From positions 1 to 23,124 of the forward strand of contig JBPYFK010000006.1 of NCBI GenBank assembly GCA_051984675.1: DNA of 23,124 bases, read 5' to 3'. The position numbers and the translations under genes are program-made. Under the pieces are notes generated by a model. The model saw only the letters and a list, made by a program, of their open reading frames with translations, was not told the DNA's origin and searched no databases. Below, in pieces: positions 7,690-14,330 of this stretch. This DNA comes from JBPYFK01 sp051984675. GTDB taxonomy: Bacteria > Actinomycetota > Actinomycetes > Mycobacteriales > Pseudonocardiaceae. Position 1 is the first letter of the stretch, and each line of letters opens with the position of its first letter.

Positions 7690-8265
7690 GTGCCAGCGAG
7701 AGGACGCGCGATGGGGCTGCCCGGCATGGACGCGAACACACCGGCCTGCTGCCGGCTGCGGATCAGGGACATCACCGCACTCCCCACGTCGGTTCCCACG
7801 CCTCCGCACGCGCAGATCGACCTCGGTTTCGGCCGGTCGGTCAAACGCGACGCCGTCCTCGTTCGTGTGCGCATCGAGGAAGGACTCGTTGGCTGGAGCG
7901 AATCCCATCACGGGCGCGCCTACTACGCGCTACTGCCCAAACATCCTGATAACGCCTGGTCCCGCCTCGGCCCCGCCCTTCAGGCCCAAGGACGGACCCA
8001 CTATGAGGAATCTTGGAAAAGTGTTTCCGCGGCCACCGTCATCACCCAGCCCCGCACGATCGCGCCCAACACAGTGCTCGTCGGGATCGAGCTGACGATG
8101 CGCGACCACAGCAAGAACACGGAATTCCACAAGCTCGGTCTCGTGGTCACCGACGGCAAGGCACTGATCAATGCGGATACTTTCCTGCACCGCGAACACA
8201 GCCCGTCTCCGCGTCCGTCGCCGACTACCACCAGACACACCAAGGACGACAAGGAAGGCAAATAA
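7690..8265 (+). pseudogene. In-frame mosaic: enolase-superfamily N-terminus joined to a Ser/Thr-kinase-type extracellular domain
   Basis: The open frame reads 191 codons but its halves belong to different families. Residues ~22-77 (RLRIRDITALPTSVPTPPHA ... EEGLVGWSESHHGRA) match the capping domain start of mandelate racemase/muconate-lactonizing enzymes. At about position 7920 it switches to YYALLPKHPDNAWSRLGPAL, then HYEESWKSVSAATV and LGLVVTDGKALINADTFLHRE. That is the globular extracellular domain found at the C-terminus of actinobacterial membrane Ser/Thr kinases and lipoproteins. No enolase barrel, kinase domain or membrane segment is present. The frame is open across the joint, so a protein may be made, but I expect no enzymatic function. 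The start is uncertain (7690 or ATG 7711). Confidence 0.55.
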
Positions 8266-8338
8266 CCCGCAGCCGAATCCGCCTGATATCGGCGGCGATC
8301 CGCTTTTCGAAAACCGAGTGCCGCCGCTGTCGTGACGA

Positions 8339-8779
8339 TCAGGATGCCGCTGGGCCGGCGAAGGGATTGTTGTCGAACCAGACGGTCTCCTCGCGGAGAT
8401 TGCGGCTGCGCCAGCCCTCGGCGGTGTGGAGCAGTTCGTGGTGGTAGTAGCCGCCGGAAAAGCTGAGCCCCTCGACCCCGGGTAACTGCAACGGGTTGTA
8501 GAACATCGCTCGCACGCTGGCGGTGTCCCCGGTTATGTCGGGCTCGATGTTGGTGATGAAATGTTGCGTAACCGGTAGCAGCGCGATGTTGGTGCGCAGC
8601 CACTCGGCGATCTCGTCTCGTGAACCGGCGTGGCCGCCGGGTGCGCTGGAGTAGTCGATGTGGGCGTCTTCGGTGAACACCGAACGCCAGAGTTCCCAGT
8701 CCCGGGTGTCGACGGCCCGCGCGTACCGGTACAGCAGGGCATTGATCTCCAGCTGATCGCTGATCTGCCCGATGTCCAT
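8339..8779 (-). CDS. SnoaL-like (NTF2-fold) protein
   Basis: The 146-residue protein starts MDIGQISDQLEINALLYRYA and contains RAVDTRDWELWRSVFTEDAH, the signature start of the SnoaL_4 branch of the NTF2-like fold. An SFSGGYYHHELLHT and EGWRSRNLREE ending follows. Members include polyketide cyclases, dehydratases and ring-hydroxylating dioxygenase small-subunit-like proteins; most are uncharacterised and the substrate cannot be inferred. The ATG at 8779 is supported by AGGGAG 7-8 nt upstream and by homology; the 150-codon upstream extension reads through unrelated sequence. It stands alone, with a gene mosaic on one side and a UppP fragment on the opposite strand upstream. Confidence 0.82.
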   Translation of the reverse strand: MDIGQISDQLEINALLYRYARAVDTRDWELWRSVFTEDAHIDYSSAPGGHAGSRDEIAEWLRTNIALLPVTQHFITNIEPDITGDTASVRAMFYNPLQLPGVEGLSFSGGYYHHELLHTAEGWRSRNLREETVWFDNNPFAGPAAS

Positions 8780-8845
8780 CACGGCTCCCTGATCTCTCGA
8801 TGTCTGGACCCGATCCGGCTGCGGATCAGGAAAAGTGAGCCTAGC

Positions 8846-9097
8846 GTGGTGAAACCCGGGTGGCACGCGGCGCAGAGCGTGGGCACGGCGTTGAGGACCT
8901 GCATGGGGGTCGGCATCGTCGGGTTGGCTCTGGACGAGGCGATGCGTGAATACTTCGGCAAACCCGTTCCGGCAGCAGTGTTCTTGGTGCTCAACCGAGC
9001 CGTATTGTTCATCGTCGAACGGTTGCAGCGCGTCTGCACCAGCGCTCCCGTCGGCCCGACCGGATCGGACCGTGCGGCCATCGCTCGCAGTGGCTCC
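8846..9097 (+). pseudogene. Undecaprenyl-diphosphatase (UppP/BacA) internal fragment
   Basis: The frame encodes VGIVGLALDEAMREYFGKP followed by VPAAVFLVLNRAVLFIVERL. This resembles a membrane segment of actinobacterial UppP of the type GLAFEHTFRTVFAKPEAAAVF, recalled from memory and not searched. The catalytic regions (an EFLPISS-like segment and the PGISRSG loop) are absent, and homology fades into low-identity sequence after residue ~150 of the frame. I read it as a decayed piece of a membrane phosphatase gene. No start or stop of its own is visible. Confidence 0.45.
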
Positions 9098-9419
9098 GGG
9101 GCCGCGAGCCGCCGAGGGATGCACGATCAGCGCACGACGGTCATTCCGGCAGTAACTCCGCGTGGAATCAAACTCTTGTTCGGCCGCGGGTTGATCGTGA
9201 GCAGCGACGTGGACAACCATTGCGTGCGCCAAGGTGGTTGCTCAGGCACGCCGTGGCCGGGTGACCAAGACACCCAGTGGGCGGCGTCAACCAGCACGTA
9301 CCACGCGAGCCCTCCCACCGGAGGTCTGGCCGCCCAGGAATCATCACCAAATGTAACAGTACCCACACTGACGGGCCTTATCAGCTCACCCGTACGATGG
9401 TTACTCACAGTTTGTAATC
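9098..9419. other. Stretch without recognisable gene
   Basis: Open frames on both strands overlap here with no homology I can recognise. The last part presumably carries the promoter of the transpeptidase gene downstream, but I see no convincing -35/-10 pair. Confidence 0.4.
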
Positions 9420-9435
9420 GCACCTCTTGAGGTGC
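9420..9435. promoter_or_regulatory. Perfect palindrome upstream of the L,D-transpeptidase gene
   Basis: GCACCTCttGAGGTGC has 7-bp perfect arms around a 2-nt centre and ends 26 nt before the preferred ATG (9462). It is either an operator or a short leader hairpin. A GTG at 9432 lies inside the palindrome, which argues against that start. Confidence 0.45.
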
Positions 9436-9461
9436 CGGTACGAGGCAAGCGAGCGCAGGCG

Positions 9462-10652
9462 ATGCACCCACCTGGCAGGCCACGTGGATGGCCGTTCCTG
9501 ACGATCATCGTGATCTCCCTGGTGCTGATCAGTGGGTGTAGCCGGACCGTCAGCGGCGAGGGACCGACCCCACCACCGCCGGTCCCTCCGGCCGTGGTGA
9601 CCGTGTCACCCCAGCAGTCGATCAATCCGACCAACCCGATCGCCGTAACCGTGTCGGCGGGGGCGTTATCTGCCGTGACCGTGACCAACACGAGCACAGG
9701 CTACGAAGTTCAAGGCGCAATGTCGGCCGATCACACGGCGTGGCACTCCTCCGAACCGCTCGCGTATGCCGCCCAGTACCAAGTGGTGGCGCACGCCCTC
9801 AACCCGGCAGGGCGGCCTACCGACAAGACCGTGACGGTCAGCACGATCAGCCCGGCCAAGCAGGCCTATGCCAACGTGGTGCCGGGCCCGCAGGTGGTGC
9901 AGTCCACCGGCATCGGCGTGGGCCAGCCCATGGTGTTCGAATTCACCGAGCCCATCACCAACAAGGCCGAGGTGCAAAAGCACCTGGAGGTGACCTCGGA
10001 CCCGCCGCAGCCGGGATCCTGGTACTGGATCGACGACCAACACGTGCACTACCGGCCACAATCGTATTGGCAGCCCGGCACCCGGCTACACATCGCCGCG
10101 CACGTCTACGGCCTCGACCTGGGCAATGGCGTGTATGGCGCCGAAGACAACGACGCCAGTTACACGGTGCATGACGGGTGGATTGCCAAGGCGGACGGTA
10201 GCACCGAGCAACTGCAGGTCTTCGACAACGGCCAACTGGTCAAAACCATGCCGATGAGCCTCGGCGCCCCAGGCTTTCCCTCCCACGAGGGCCCGCATGT
10301 CATTTCCGACAAGCAGCCGACGATCACGATGGATTCCTGTACCTACGGCGTTTGCCCGGGTCAACCTGGCTACTACCGCGAGGACGTCGCCCTCGATGAG
10401 CGCATCTCCAACGACGGCGAGTTCGTACACTCGGCGCCCTGGTCCGTCGGCCAACAGGGCAATAGCAACGTCTCCCACGGTTGCGTCAACCTCTCCCCGG
10501 ACAATGCCCAGTGGTTCTACGACCACTTCGGGATCGGCGACGTCGTCGAGATCACCAACTCCGGAGGACCACCCCTGCCTGTGTGGGACACCTACGGCGA
10601 CTGGGAACTTCCCTGGCAGCAATGGCAAGACGGCACTGGACAAGCGCAATAG
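9462..10652 (+). CDS. L,D-transpeptidase lipoprotein (LdtMt2-like, YkuD domain)
   Basis: The 396-residue lipoprotein makes or remodels 3-3 cross-links in peptidoglycan on the outer face of the membrane. The signal peptide has a long hydrophobic core (~11-22) ending in the lipobox LISGC, with lipidated C26. A proline-rich linker follows (PTPPPPVPPAV). Two immunoglobulin-like domains (~50-250) precede the YkuD catalytic domain. The catalytic signature SHGCVNLSPDNA holds H339 and nucleophile C341, with GEFVHSAPWSVG and ISNDG upstream as in LdtMt2. A WDTYGDWELPWQQW tail follows, as is usual in this class. The length is typical. ATG 9462 is preferred because the signal peptide begins there; GTG 9432 is possible. 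Such enzymes are inhibited by carbapenems. It lies alone, with remnants on both sides. Confidence 0.92.
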   Translation: MHPPGRPRGWPFLTIIVISLVLISGCSRTVSGEGPTPPPPVPPAVVTVSPQQSINPTNPIAVTVSAGALSAVTVTNTSTGYEVQGAMSADHTAWHSSEPLAYAAQYQVVAHALNPAGRPTDKTVTVSTISPAKQAYANVVPGPQVVQSTGIGVGQPMVFEFTEPITNKAEVQKHLEVTSDPPQPGSWYWIDDQHVHYRPQSYWQPGTRLHIAAHVYGLDLGNGVYGAEDNDASYTVHDGWIAKADGSTEQLQVFDNGQLVKTMPMSLGAPGFPSHEGPHVISDKQPTITMDSCTYGVCPGQPGYYREDVALDERISNDGEFVHSAPWSVGQQGNSNVSHGCVNLSPDNAQWFYDHFGIGDVVEITNSGGPPLPVWDTYGDWELPWQQWQDGTGQAQ

Positions 10653-10755
10653 AACACGCAGCAGCCCTGTCCAACTGCATCGAACGGTGCACAACAGATC
10701 CGCGGCTGACGTGCGGGATCTTCATCTTCGCGGTCAGGACATCTACCTTGACACG
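10641..10755 (-). pseudogene. Possible N-terminal fragment of a MalT-type (LAL) LuxR regulator
   Basis: One minus-strand frame reads VDVLTAKMKIPHVSRGSVV then HRSMQLDRAAACSI. This resembles the region just before the Walker A motif in large ATP-binding LuxR regulators (pattern LLxTKLxxPxxRxGxVxRPRL). No Walker A motif follows. It overlaps the tail of the transpeptidase gene antisense. Similarity is by eye only and weak. Confidence 0.28.
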
Positions 10756-11070
10756 ATCGTGTCCCGTTCAAGCGCTTTCGCCGGTCAACGGCCGTGTTGT
10801 TTGCCTTTGCTACCACTCTGGGTTAGGAAGTCCGATTATCCAACCGGTGTGAAGTCGTCGCGTGCGCAGCGGTTTGCACGATTTTGGCCTGCTGTTTTTG
10901 GGTTTTGCACGTGACGGTCTCTTGTGGACGCCGCCGGGTTCGCGCGGGCCGGCACGCAGACCAAGGGCTGCCGCAAGAAGCGGCATTGTCCTGTGGAGTG
11001 TGGCCCGCTGCCGGGCCACCACCTCCACCGGTATGCCTATCCCACCACAACTAGAGCGAGGAGTGTCGGC
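10756..11070. other. Stretch without recognisable gene
   Basis: No frame here looks like a protein I recognise. A short G/C inverted repeat (GGCCCGctgccGGGCC, around 11003-11018) is the only structure seen. It lies downstream of the peroxiredoxin stop on the minus strand and could help end that transcript. Confidence 0.35.
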
Positions 11071-11556
11071 TCACAGGCGCGTGAGGACAGCTTCGCAGGA
11101 ACTCAGCTCGACAGCGCCGCCCGCATCAACATCGAGGTGGGTGATCACACCATCCTCGAGGACGGCAGCGTAACGTTGCGAGCGGAGGCCCAGCCCGAAA
11201 TCGCTCGCATCGAATTCCAAGCCCATGGCACGGGTGAATTCGCCGAGACCGTCGGAGAGCATCCGGATTTGTTCCCCGACACCGTGGGCTTGCGCCCACG
11301 CATCCAGCACCCAGGGGTCGTTGACGGCGACACACGCGATGGTGTCCACCCCTTTGGCCTGCAGCTCCTGGGCCCGCTGCACAAAGCCCGGCAGATGCTG
11401 TTTCGAGCATCCTGGCGTAAACGCGCCCGGCACTGCGAACAGCACCACACGGCCGGACCCCAGTACCTCTTTCGTCCGCACCGTGGTTGGAGTACCGGTC
11501 GTGTCAAGGACTCGAAGATCAACATCAGGAACCTGATCTCCCACCGTAACCGCCAT
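11071..11556 (-). CDS. Peroxiredoxin, Prx5 type
   Basis: The 161-residue cytosolic thiol peroxidase has the Prx5 active-site segment PGAFTPGCSKQHLPGF with peroxidatic C50. There are two further cysteines: C75 (DTIACVAVND) and C154 (ELSSCEAVL). Many bacterial Prx5 proteins have alanine at the position of C154 and work as 1-Cys enzymes. Human PRDX5 has cysteines at 47, 72 and 151 of its 161-residue mature form. A C50-C154 disulfide is therefore possible; aligned from the C-terminus, C154 falls one helical turn after the human resolving cysteine. It reduces H2O2 and alkyl hydroperoxides with electrons from thioredoxin, glutaredoxin or mycothiol systems. The ATG at 11556 has AAGGGA 7-10 nt upstream. 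It is monocistronic. Confidence 0.92.
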   Translation of the reverse strand: MAVTVGDQVPDVDLRVLDTTGTPTTVRTKEVLGSGRVVLFAVPGAFTPGCSKQHLPGFVQRAQELQAKGVDTIACVAVNDPWVLDAWAQAHGVGEQIRMLSDGLGEFTRAMGLEFDASDFGLGLRSQRYAAVLEDGVITHLDVDAGGAVELSSCEAVLTRL

Positions 11557-11693
11557 GTTCCATTCCCTTCGTCAGCGAGGTGCGTGCGGCACAACGATTC
11601 CGCCCGCCAGCCGCAGACTACCCATCTGCGCTACGACTAGGACCGGCCATCGAGGCCCGTTTGCAAGGATGAGCTGTCGATACCTTGAGATTC

Positions 11694-11707
11694 GCATCAC
11701 GTGATGC
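11694..11707. promoter_or_regulatory. Perfect 14-bp palindrome with CACGTG centre
   Basis: GCATCACGTGATGC is its own reverse complement. It lies 138 nt upstream of the peroxiredoxin start and could be an operator. No adjacent regulator gene is present, so no regulator can be named. Confidence 0.35.
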
Positions 11708-11745
11708 CCCTCTGACACCACAACGCGTGAGATTTCCCCAAGCCA

Positions 11746-11766
11746 GAGGCCCCTATCCGGGGCCTC
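11746..11766. terminator. Strong G/C hairpin
   Basis: GAGGCCCC and GGGGCCTC form a perfect 8-bp stem closed by a 5-nt loop (tatcc). There is no T-run on either side. No gene obviously ends here, so it may be a leftover terminator from a lost gene or a leader structure. Confidence 0.4.
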
Positions 11767-12022
11767 GCGGCGTCCAGCGGGCTGGCGCGTCATGTGCATG
11801 CCAGCGTCGACTGGCATCCGGGACACCCGGTCCAACACAGGATCACTGAGCTGATCGGAGACACTGCACAGCGCTTACGCGATCGACACGCGAAAGTCAG
11901 GAAGGCCAGTCGTGTGCCTTGATCACTCGCACGAGGGTTACTGGCCGATCACGCCTCAGGTCCTTGGCCCTGCCGCCGATGCAGGCTGGGTACGCAATTG
12001 ACAGGAAGCGAGGCGATACGCC

Positions 12023-12175
12023 ATGACCGACCCTCAAGACGCTGCTCCACAGCACACAGACAACGAAGCCGACCCCCAGCACCAGGACAGCCCCGACATG
12101 CAGGATTCCTCGGATAACAGCCACCACGATGAGGAGCTGGCGGAGGCGCTGAAGATGTTCAACAGCGACGTCTGA
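12023..12175 (+). CDS. Small acidic peptide, 50 residues, unknown function
   Basis: This gene encodes a 50-residue peptide that begins MTDPQDAAPQHTDNEADPQ and ends EELAEALKMFNSDV. It is rich in Asp, Glu, Gln, His and Pro and has no hydrophobic segment. The first ~35 residues look disordered and the last ~15 could form an amphipathic helix. It is likely real for three reasons: GAGG lies 9 nt before the ATG, the codons show strong actinobacterial third-position bias, and a near-perfect terminator begins 10 nt after the stop. The last five residues, FNSDV, fit the FxSxx-COOH pattern of FxsA peptides, precursors of a radical-SAM-modified cyclophane family. No radical-SAM partner is in the window, so this may be chance. 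Function unknown. Confidence 0.62.
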   Translation: MTDPQDAAPQHTDNEADPQHQDSPDMQDSSDNSHHDEELAEALKMFNSDV

Positions 12176-12184
12176 TCACGCTTC

Positions 12185-12210
12185 AGGGGGTCCGTTTCGG
12201 CGGACCCCCT
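12185..12210 (+). terminator. Terminator hairpin after the acidic peptide gene
   Basis: AGGGGGTCCG and CGGACCCCCT pair perfectly over 10 bp with the 6-nt loop TTTCGG. It begins 10 nt after the TGA at 12173-12175. The T-run is missing, as is common in high-GC actinobacteria. Confidence 0.85.
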
Positions 12211-12369
12211 CCGCTAACCAGCGAGCTACGAAGTCCTGCGCGCTGTGCGGCGCACACGCGCCCCAGGGACGCGCGGCGCGCCTCACTCAGTGACCTTGGT
12301 CAGTTTGCCGAGCACGACCGGGCACCGCGCGCCGCCAGCCACGGCAGCCTCAACGACCGGCATTAGGGG

Positions 12370-12825
12370 CTAGAGCACTGCTTCGTCGTCCTCGGCCTCG
12401 GCGGAATCGTGTAGCGGGAGGGTGGTGAAGACCTCGGGCGGTTCCAGCCAGGGGTCAGGGAACTGGCCATCGCGTGCGTCACTGATCGCTCGCCAAACAC
12501 GCTGAGGTGTGGCGGGAATGTCGACGTGCCGGATGCCGAGGTGGCGCAGGGCATCCACGACAGCGTTGTGCGCCGCAGGGGTCGAGCCGATCGCTGCCGA
12601 CTCGCCAATGCCCTTGGCGCCCAGCGGATTGCGCGGCGTCGGCGTCTCGGTGTCGGATGCTTCCAGGTTGGGGACGTCGGCGACCGACGGCACCGTGTAG
12701 TCGGCCAGTGTCGCGGTGGCGGAGTTGCCGTCCTCGTCGAATGTCACGGCTTCCCAAAGCGCCTGAGACATGCCCTGCACCGTGCCGCCGTGCTGCTGGC
12801 CGCGCACATCACCGACACCGTCAAT
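12370..12825 (-). pseudogene. C-terminal fragment of a second CoxL-type Mo hydroxylase large subunit
   Basis: The frame reads RGQQHGGTVQGMSQALWEAV, then a DYTVPSVADVP segment, NPLGAKGIGESAAIGSTPA with the catalytic-Glu motif, and PATPQRVWRAISDA at the end. These are the last ~150 residues of a ~780-residue subunit. Upstream of ~12825 homology stops abruptly and no Mo-binding or active-site loop remains, so it is a 5'-truncated remnant. It is a different subfamily from the intact large subunit at 2970-5366, not a duplicate. Six nucleotides after its stop an ATG opens a 26-codon frame (12283-12363, MPVVEAAVAGGARCPVVL...) that I do not recognise and list only here. Confidence 0.75.
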
Positions 12826-12847
12826 GCGGTCACCCTCCCCTCCCCCC

Positions 12848-12910
12848 GCACTCGACGAGCTCCTGCTCAGCGAGGACAGCATCGAAGGCATTACAGCGTT
12901 CGCACAGAAA
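12848..12910 (+). pseudogene. C-terminal scrap of an enoyl-CoA hydratase
   Basis: Twenty-one codons read ALDELLLSEDSIEGITAFAQ-K, matching the EGITAFAEKR ending of crotonase-family proteins. The normal R-x-P-x-W tail is replaced by TTPGLAQ. It abuts the broken end of the Mo-hydroxylase remnant on the opposite strand. Confidence 0.5.
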
Positions 12911-13150
12911 ACGACGCCCGGTCTGGCGCAACTTGTTACGCCGATACAGAGCACGATGATCCCGGTACGCTACGCCAGGCAAGACCGCTCTCGAGGATCT
13001 TGCCGCCCTGACCGAGCAGGTCCCCAGTTACTTCCGGTCGATCCACGAGCCCGTCACAGATCCGGCGAGATAGCTCGCTTCGACATACGACGACGAGATC
13101 GCCTCGGCGGCATCCTACACATGTACGATTGTGCCTCTTGACCTGCACGG
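12911..13150. other. Gene debris without clear identity
   Basis: A plus-strand frame at 12981-13073 reads KTALEDLAALTEQVPSYF then RSIHEPVTDPAR and stops. It has protein-like composition and looks like the tail of a lost gene, but I cannot name the family. Nothing else is recognisable. Confidence 0.35.
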
Positions 13151-13264
13151 ATGATGTTTACGGCAAGGGCAGCGCGCGTCTTCCCGGCCGAGCAGGCGTC
13201 CGACGCGCAGCGCCTACTGGAGGGGGGTGGGGTTCGGAGACGGCCGGTGCTCGACTTCGGCTGA
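13151..13264 (+). pseudogene. C-terminal scrap of a zinc-type alcohol dehydrogenase/quinone oxidoreductase
   Basis: The frame encodes RVFPAEQASDAQRLLEGGGV then RRRPVLDFG and stops. This is the typical end of medium-chain dehydrogenases (pattern xFPLxxAAEAHRxLExGGxxGKxVL). The nucleotide- and zinc-binding domains are absent. No start region of its own is visible. Confidence 0.55.
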
Positions 13265-13358
13265 CCGGCGGGGTTTCGTCGTCGGCGCGCCTAGCCCCCT
13301 TACCCGTGCCAGGCGAGCCGCTGAGTCTCAAGCCGTTGCGGGCTCTCGATGGGGATTG

Positions 13359-14114
13359 TCAGCGTAGGTTGCGGTTGAACAGGTCTAGCAGCGCCGTCCA
13401 GTGACGCTCCGCCGACTCCTCGTGGTACGCGGCGGTGTCGACCTGGGTGTAGCCGTGGGCGCCCGGGTACACCTCGCAGGTGTGGCGGACTCCTGCGTCG
13501 GTGAGGGCCTTCTCCAGGCGTTCGATCTGCTCCAGCGGGAGGGAGTGGTCGTTGTCGGCGTGGCCGAAGTAGAGCTCCGCGGTGACCTTGTCGGCGACCA
13601 GGTGCGGGCTGTCCGAGTCTTCAGTGGCCAGGCGCCCGCCGTGGAAACCACCGGCTGCAGCGACGTGCTCGGGGTAGGTGCCCGCGGTGCGCAGGGCCAG
13701 GGCGGCGCCCATGCAGTAGCCGGTGAGGCCGACCGGGCCGTCGGCGGCCTGGTCGAAGTTGGCGATCCAGTCCAGATAAGCGCCCGCATCGCGCATGGCC
13801 AGTTCGGGGGTAAGGGCCTGCATAACCGGGCCGATCTGCTGGAAGAGCTCGGGACGGCTCTCGAAGTCGATGAACTCCGGCAGGTCGAACACCGGCGTGC
13901 GTCCGCTGCGGTAGAAGACATTAGGCACCACGACGGTGTAGCCGGAGGCGGCGAGGCGGTCAGCCATCTTTGTCAGATGCGCTCGCAGCCCGAAGGCGTC
14001 CATGTAGAACAGGACCGCAGGGTGGGGACCGCCGCTGTCGGGATGGGCGACATAGGCGTCGGCGGCGCCATCCGGAGTGGGGATGTCCACCGAAGTTCCG
14101 CTGACGGCAGCCAT
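13359..14114 (-). CDS. Dienelactone hydrolase family protein
   Basis: The 251-residue cytosolic alpha/beta hydrolase has family length. The nucleophile elbow is GYCMGAA with C134, the acid D187 lies in YFGHADNDHSLP, and the base H220 in YPGAHGYTQVD, giving a complete Cys-Asp-His triad. FYMDAFGLRAHLTKMADRLA near residue 37 is also characteristic. Such enzymes open dienelactones in chlorocatechol/hydroxyquinol pathways or act as general carboxylesterases; the true substrate is unknown. ATG 14114 is chosen because AAGGAGG lies ~10 nt upstream. It is monocistronic and sits among catabolic gene remnants. A 13-bp perfect hairpin lies between ~31 and 61 nt upstream, possibly controlling expression. 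Confidence 0.9.
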   Translation of the reverse strand: MAAVSGTSVDIPTPDGAADAYVAHPDSGGPHPAVLFYMDAFGLRAHLTKMADRLAASGYTVVVPNVFYRSGRTPVFDLPEFIDFESRPELFQQIGPVMQALTPELAMRDAGAYLDWIANFDQAADGPVGLTGYCMGAALALRTAGTYPEHVAAAGGFHGGRLATEDSDSPHLVADKVTAELYFGHADNDHSLPLEQIERLEKALTDAGVRHTCEVYPGAHGYTQVDTAAYHEESAERHWTALLDLFNRNLR

Positions 14115-14144
14115 GAGCGGTTTGCCTCCTTCTACGACGATTTG

Positions 14145-14175
14145 CCTGATCCGCCGTGTGAAACGGCGGATCAGG
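14145..14175. promoter_or_regulatory. Perfect 13-bp inverted repeat upstream of the dienelactone hydrolase
   Basis: CCTGATCCGCCGT and ACGGCGGATCAGG flank a 5-nt loop (gtgaa). The repeat sits 31-61 nt upstream of the hydrolase ATG (14114) on the minus strand, beyond its ribosome binding site. It could be an operator, an attenuator hairpin in the leader, or the terminator of a lost gene. Confidence 0.5.
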
Positions 14176-14274
14176 GTGGAGATTACTAGATTCGGATGGC
14201 TGGTAAGGACGCCGGCAGAATTCTCGACGCGCAATGACAATCCGATCACATTACTGATGCGCGGCAGTTATCCA

Positions 14275-14308
14275 CAGCCTCAATGGTCAACCAGCCTCAG
14301 TGGTCACA
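14275..14308. repeat. Two tandem 17-bp direct repeats
   Basis: CAGCCTCAATGGTCAAC is followed directly by CAGCCTCAGTGGTCACA, identical at 14 of 17 positions. No other copies are visible nearby. It could be a pair of regulator half-sites or simple duplication. Confidence 0.5.
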
Positions 14309-14330
14309 CGCGCGAGGCGGCACTGCTCCG

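Larger units (their letters stand above)
11557..12022. other. Gene-free stretch between peroxiredoxin and the acidic peptide gene
   Basis: No reading frame on either strand looks like a known protein. The stretch holds a perfect 14-bp palindrome and a strong hairpin, listed separately. The left part should contain the peroxiredoxin promoter and the right part the promoter of the 50-residue peptide gene. A TTGACA at 11998-12003 lies too near the ATG to serve that gene with a canonical -10. Confidence 0.45.

Noticed and set aside
8780..9232. N-terminal extension of the SnoaL-like protein
   Set aside because: The extension is Arg/Pro/Ala-rich shadow sequence; a ribosome binding site and family homology both place the start at 8779.
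11572..11838. 88-codon minus-strand frame upstream of the peroxiredoxin
   Set aside because: There is no recognisable homology or convincing start, and it spans the palindrome and hairpin that look like regulatory sequence.
11998..12003. TTGACA as a -35 box for the acidic peptide gene
   Set aside because: It is only 20 nt from the ATG, so a -10 at normal spacing would fall on the start codon, and no -10-like sequence is there.
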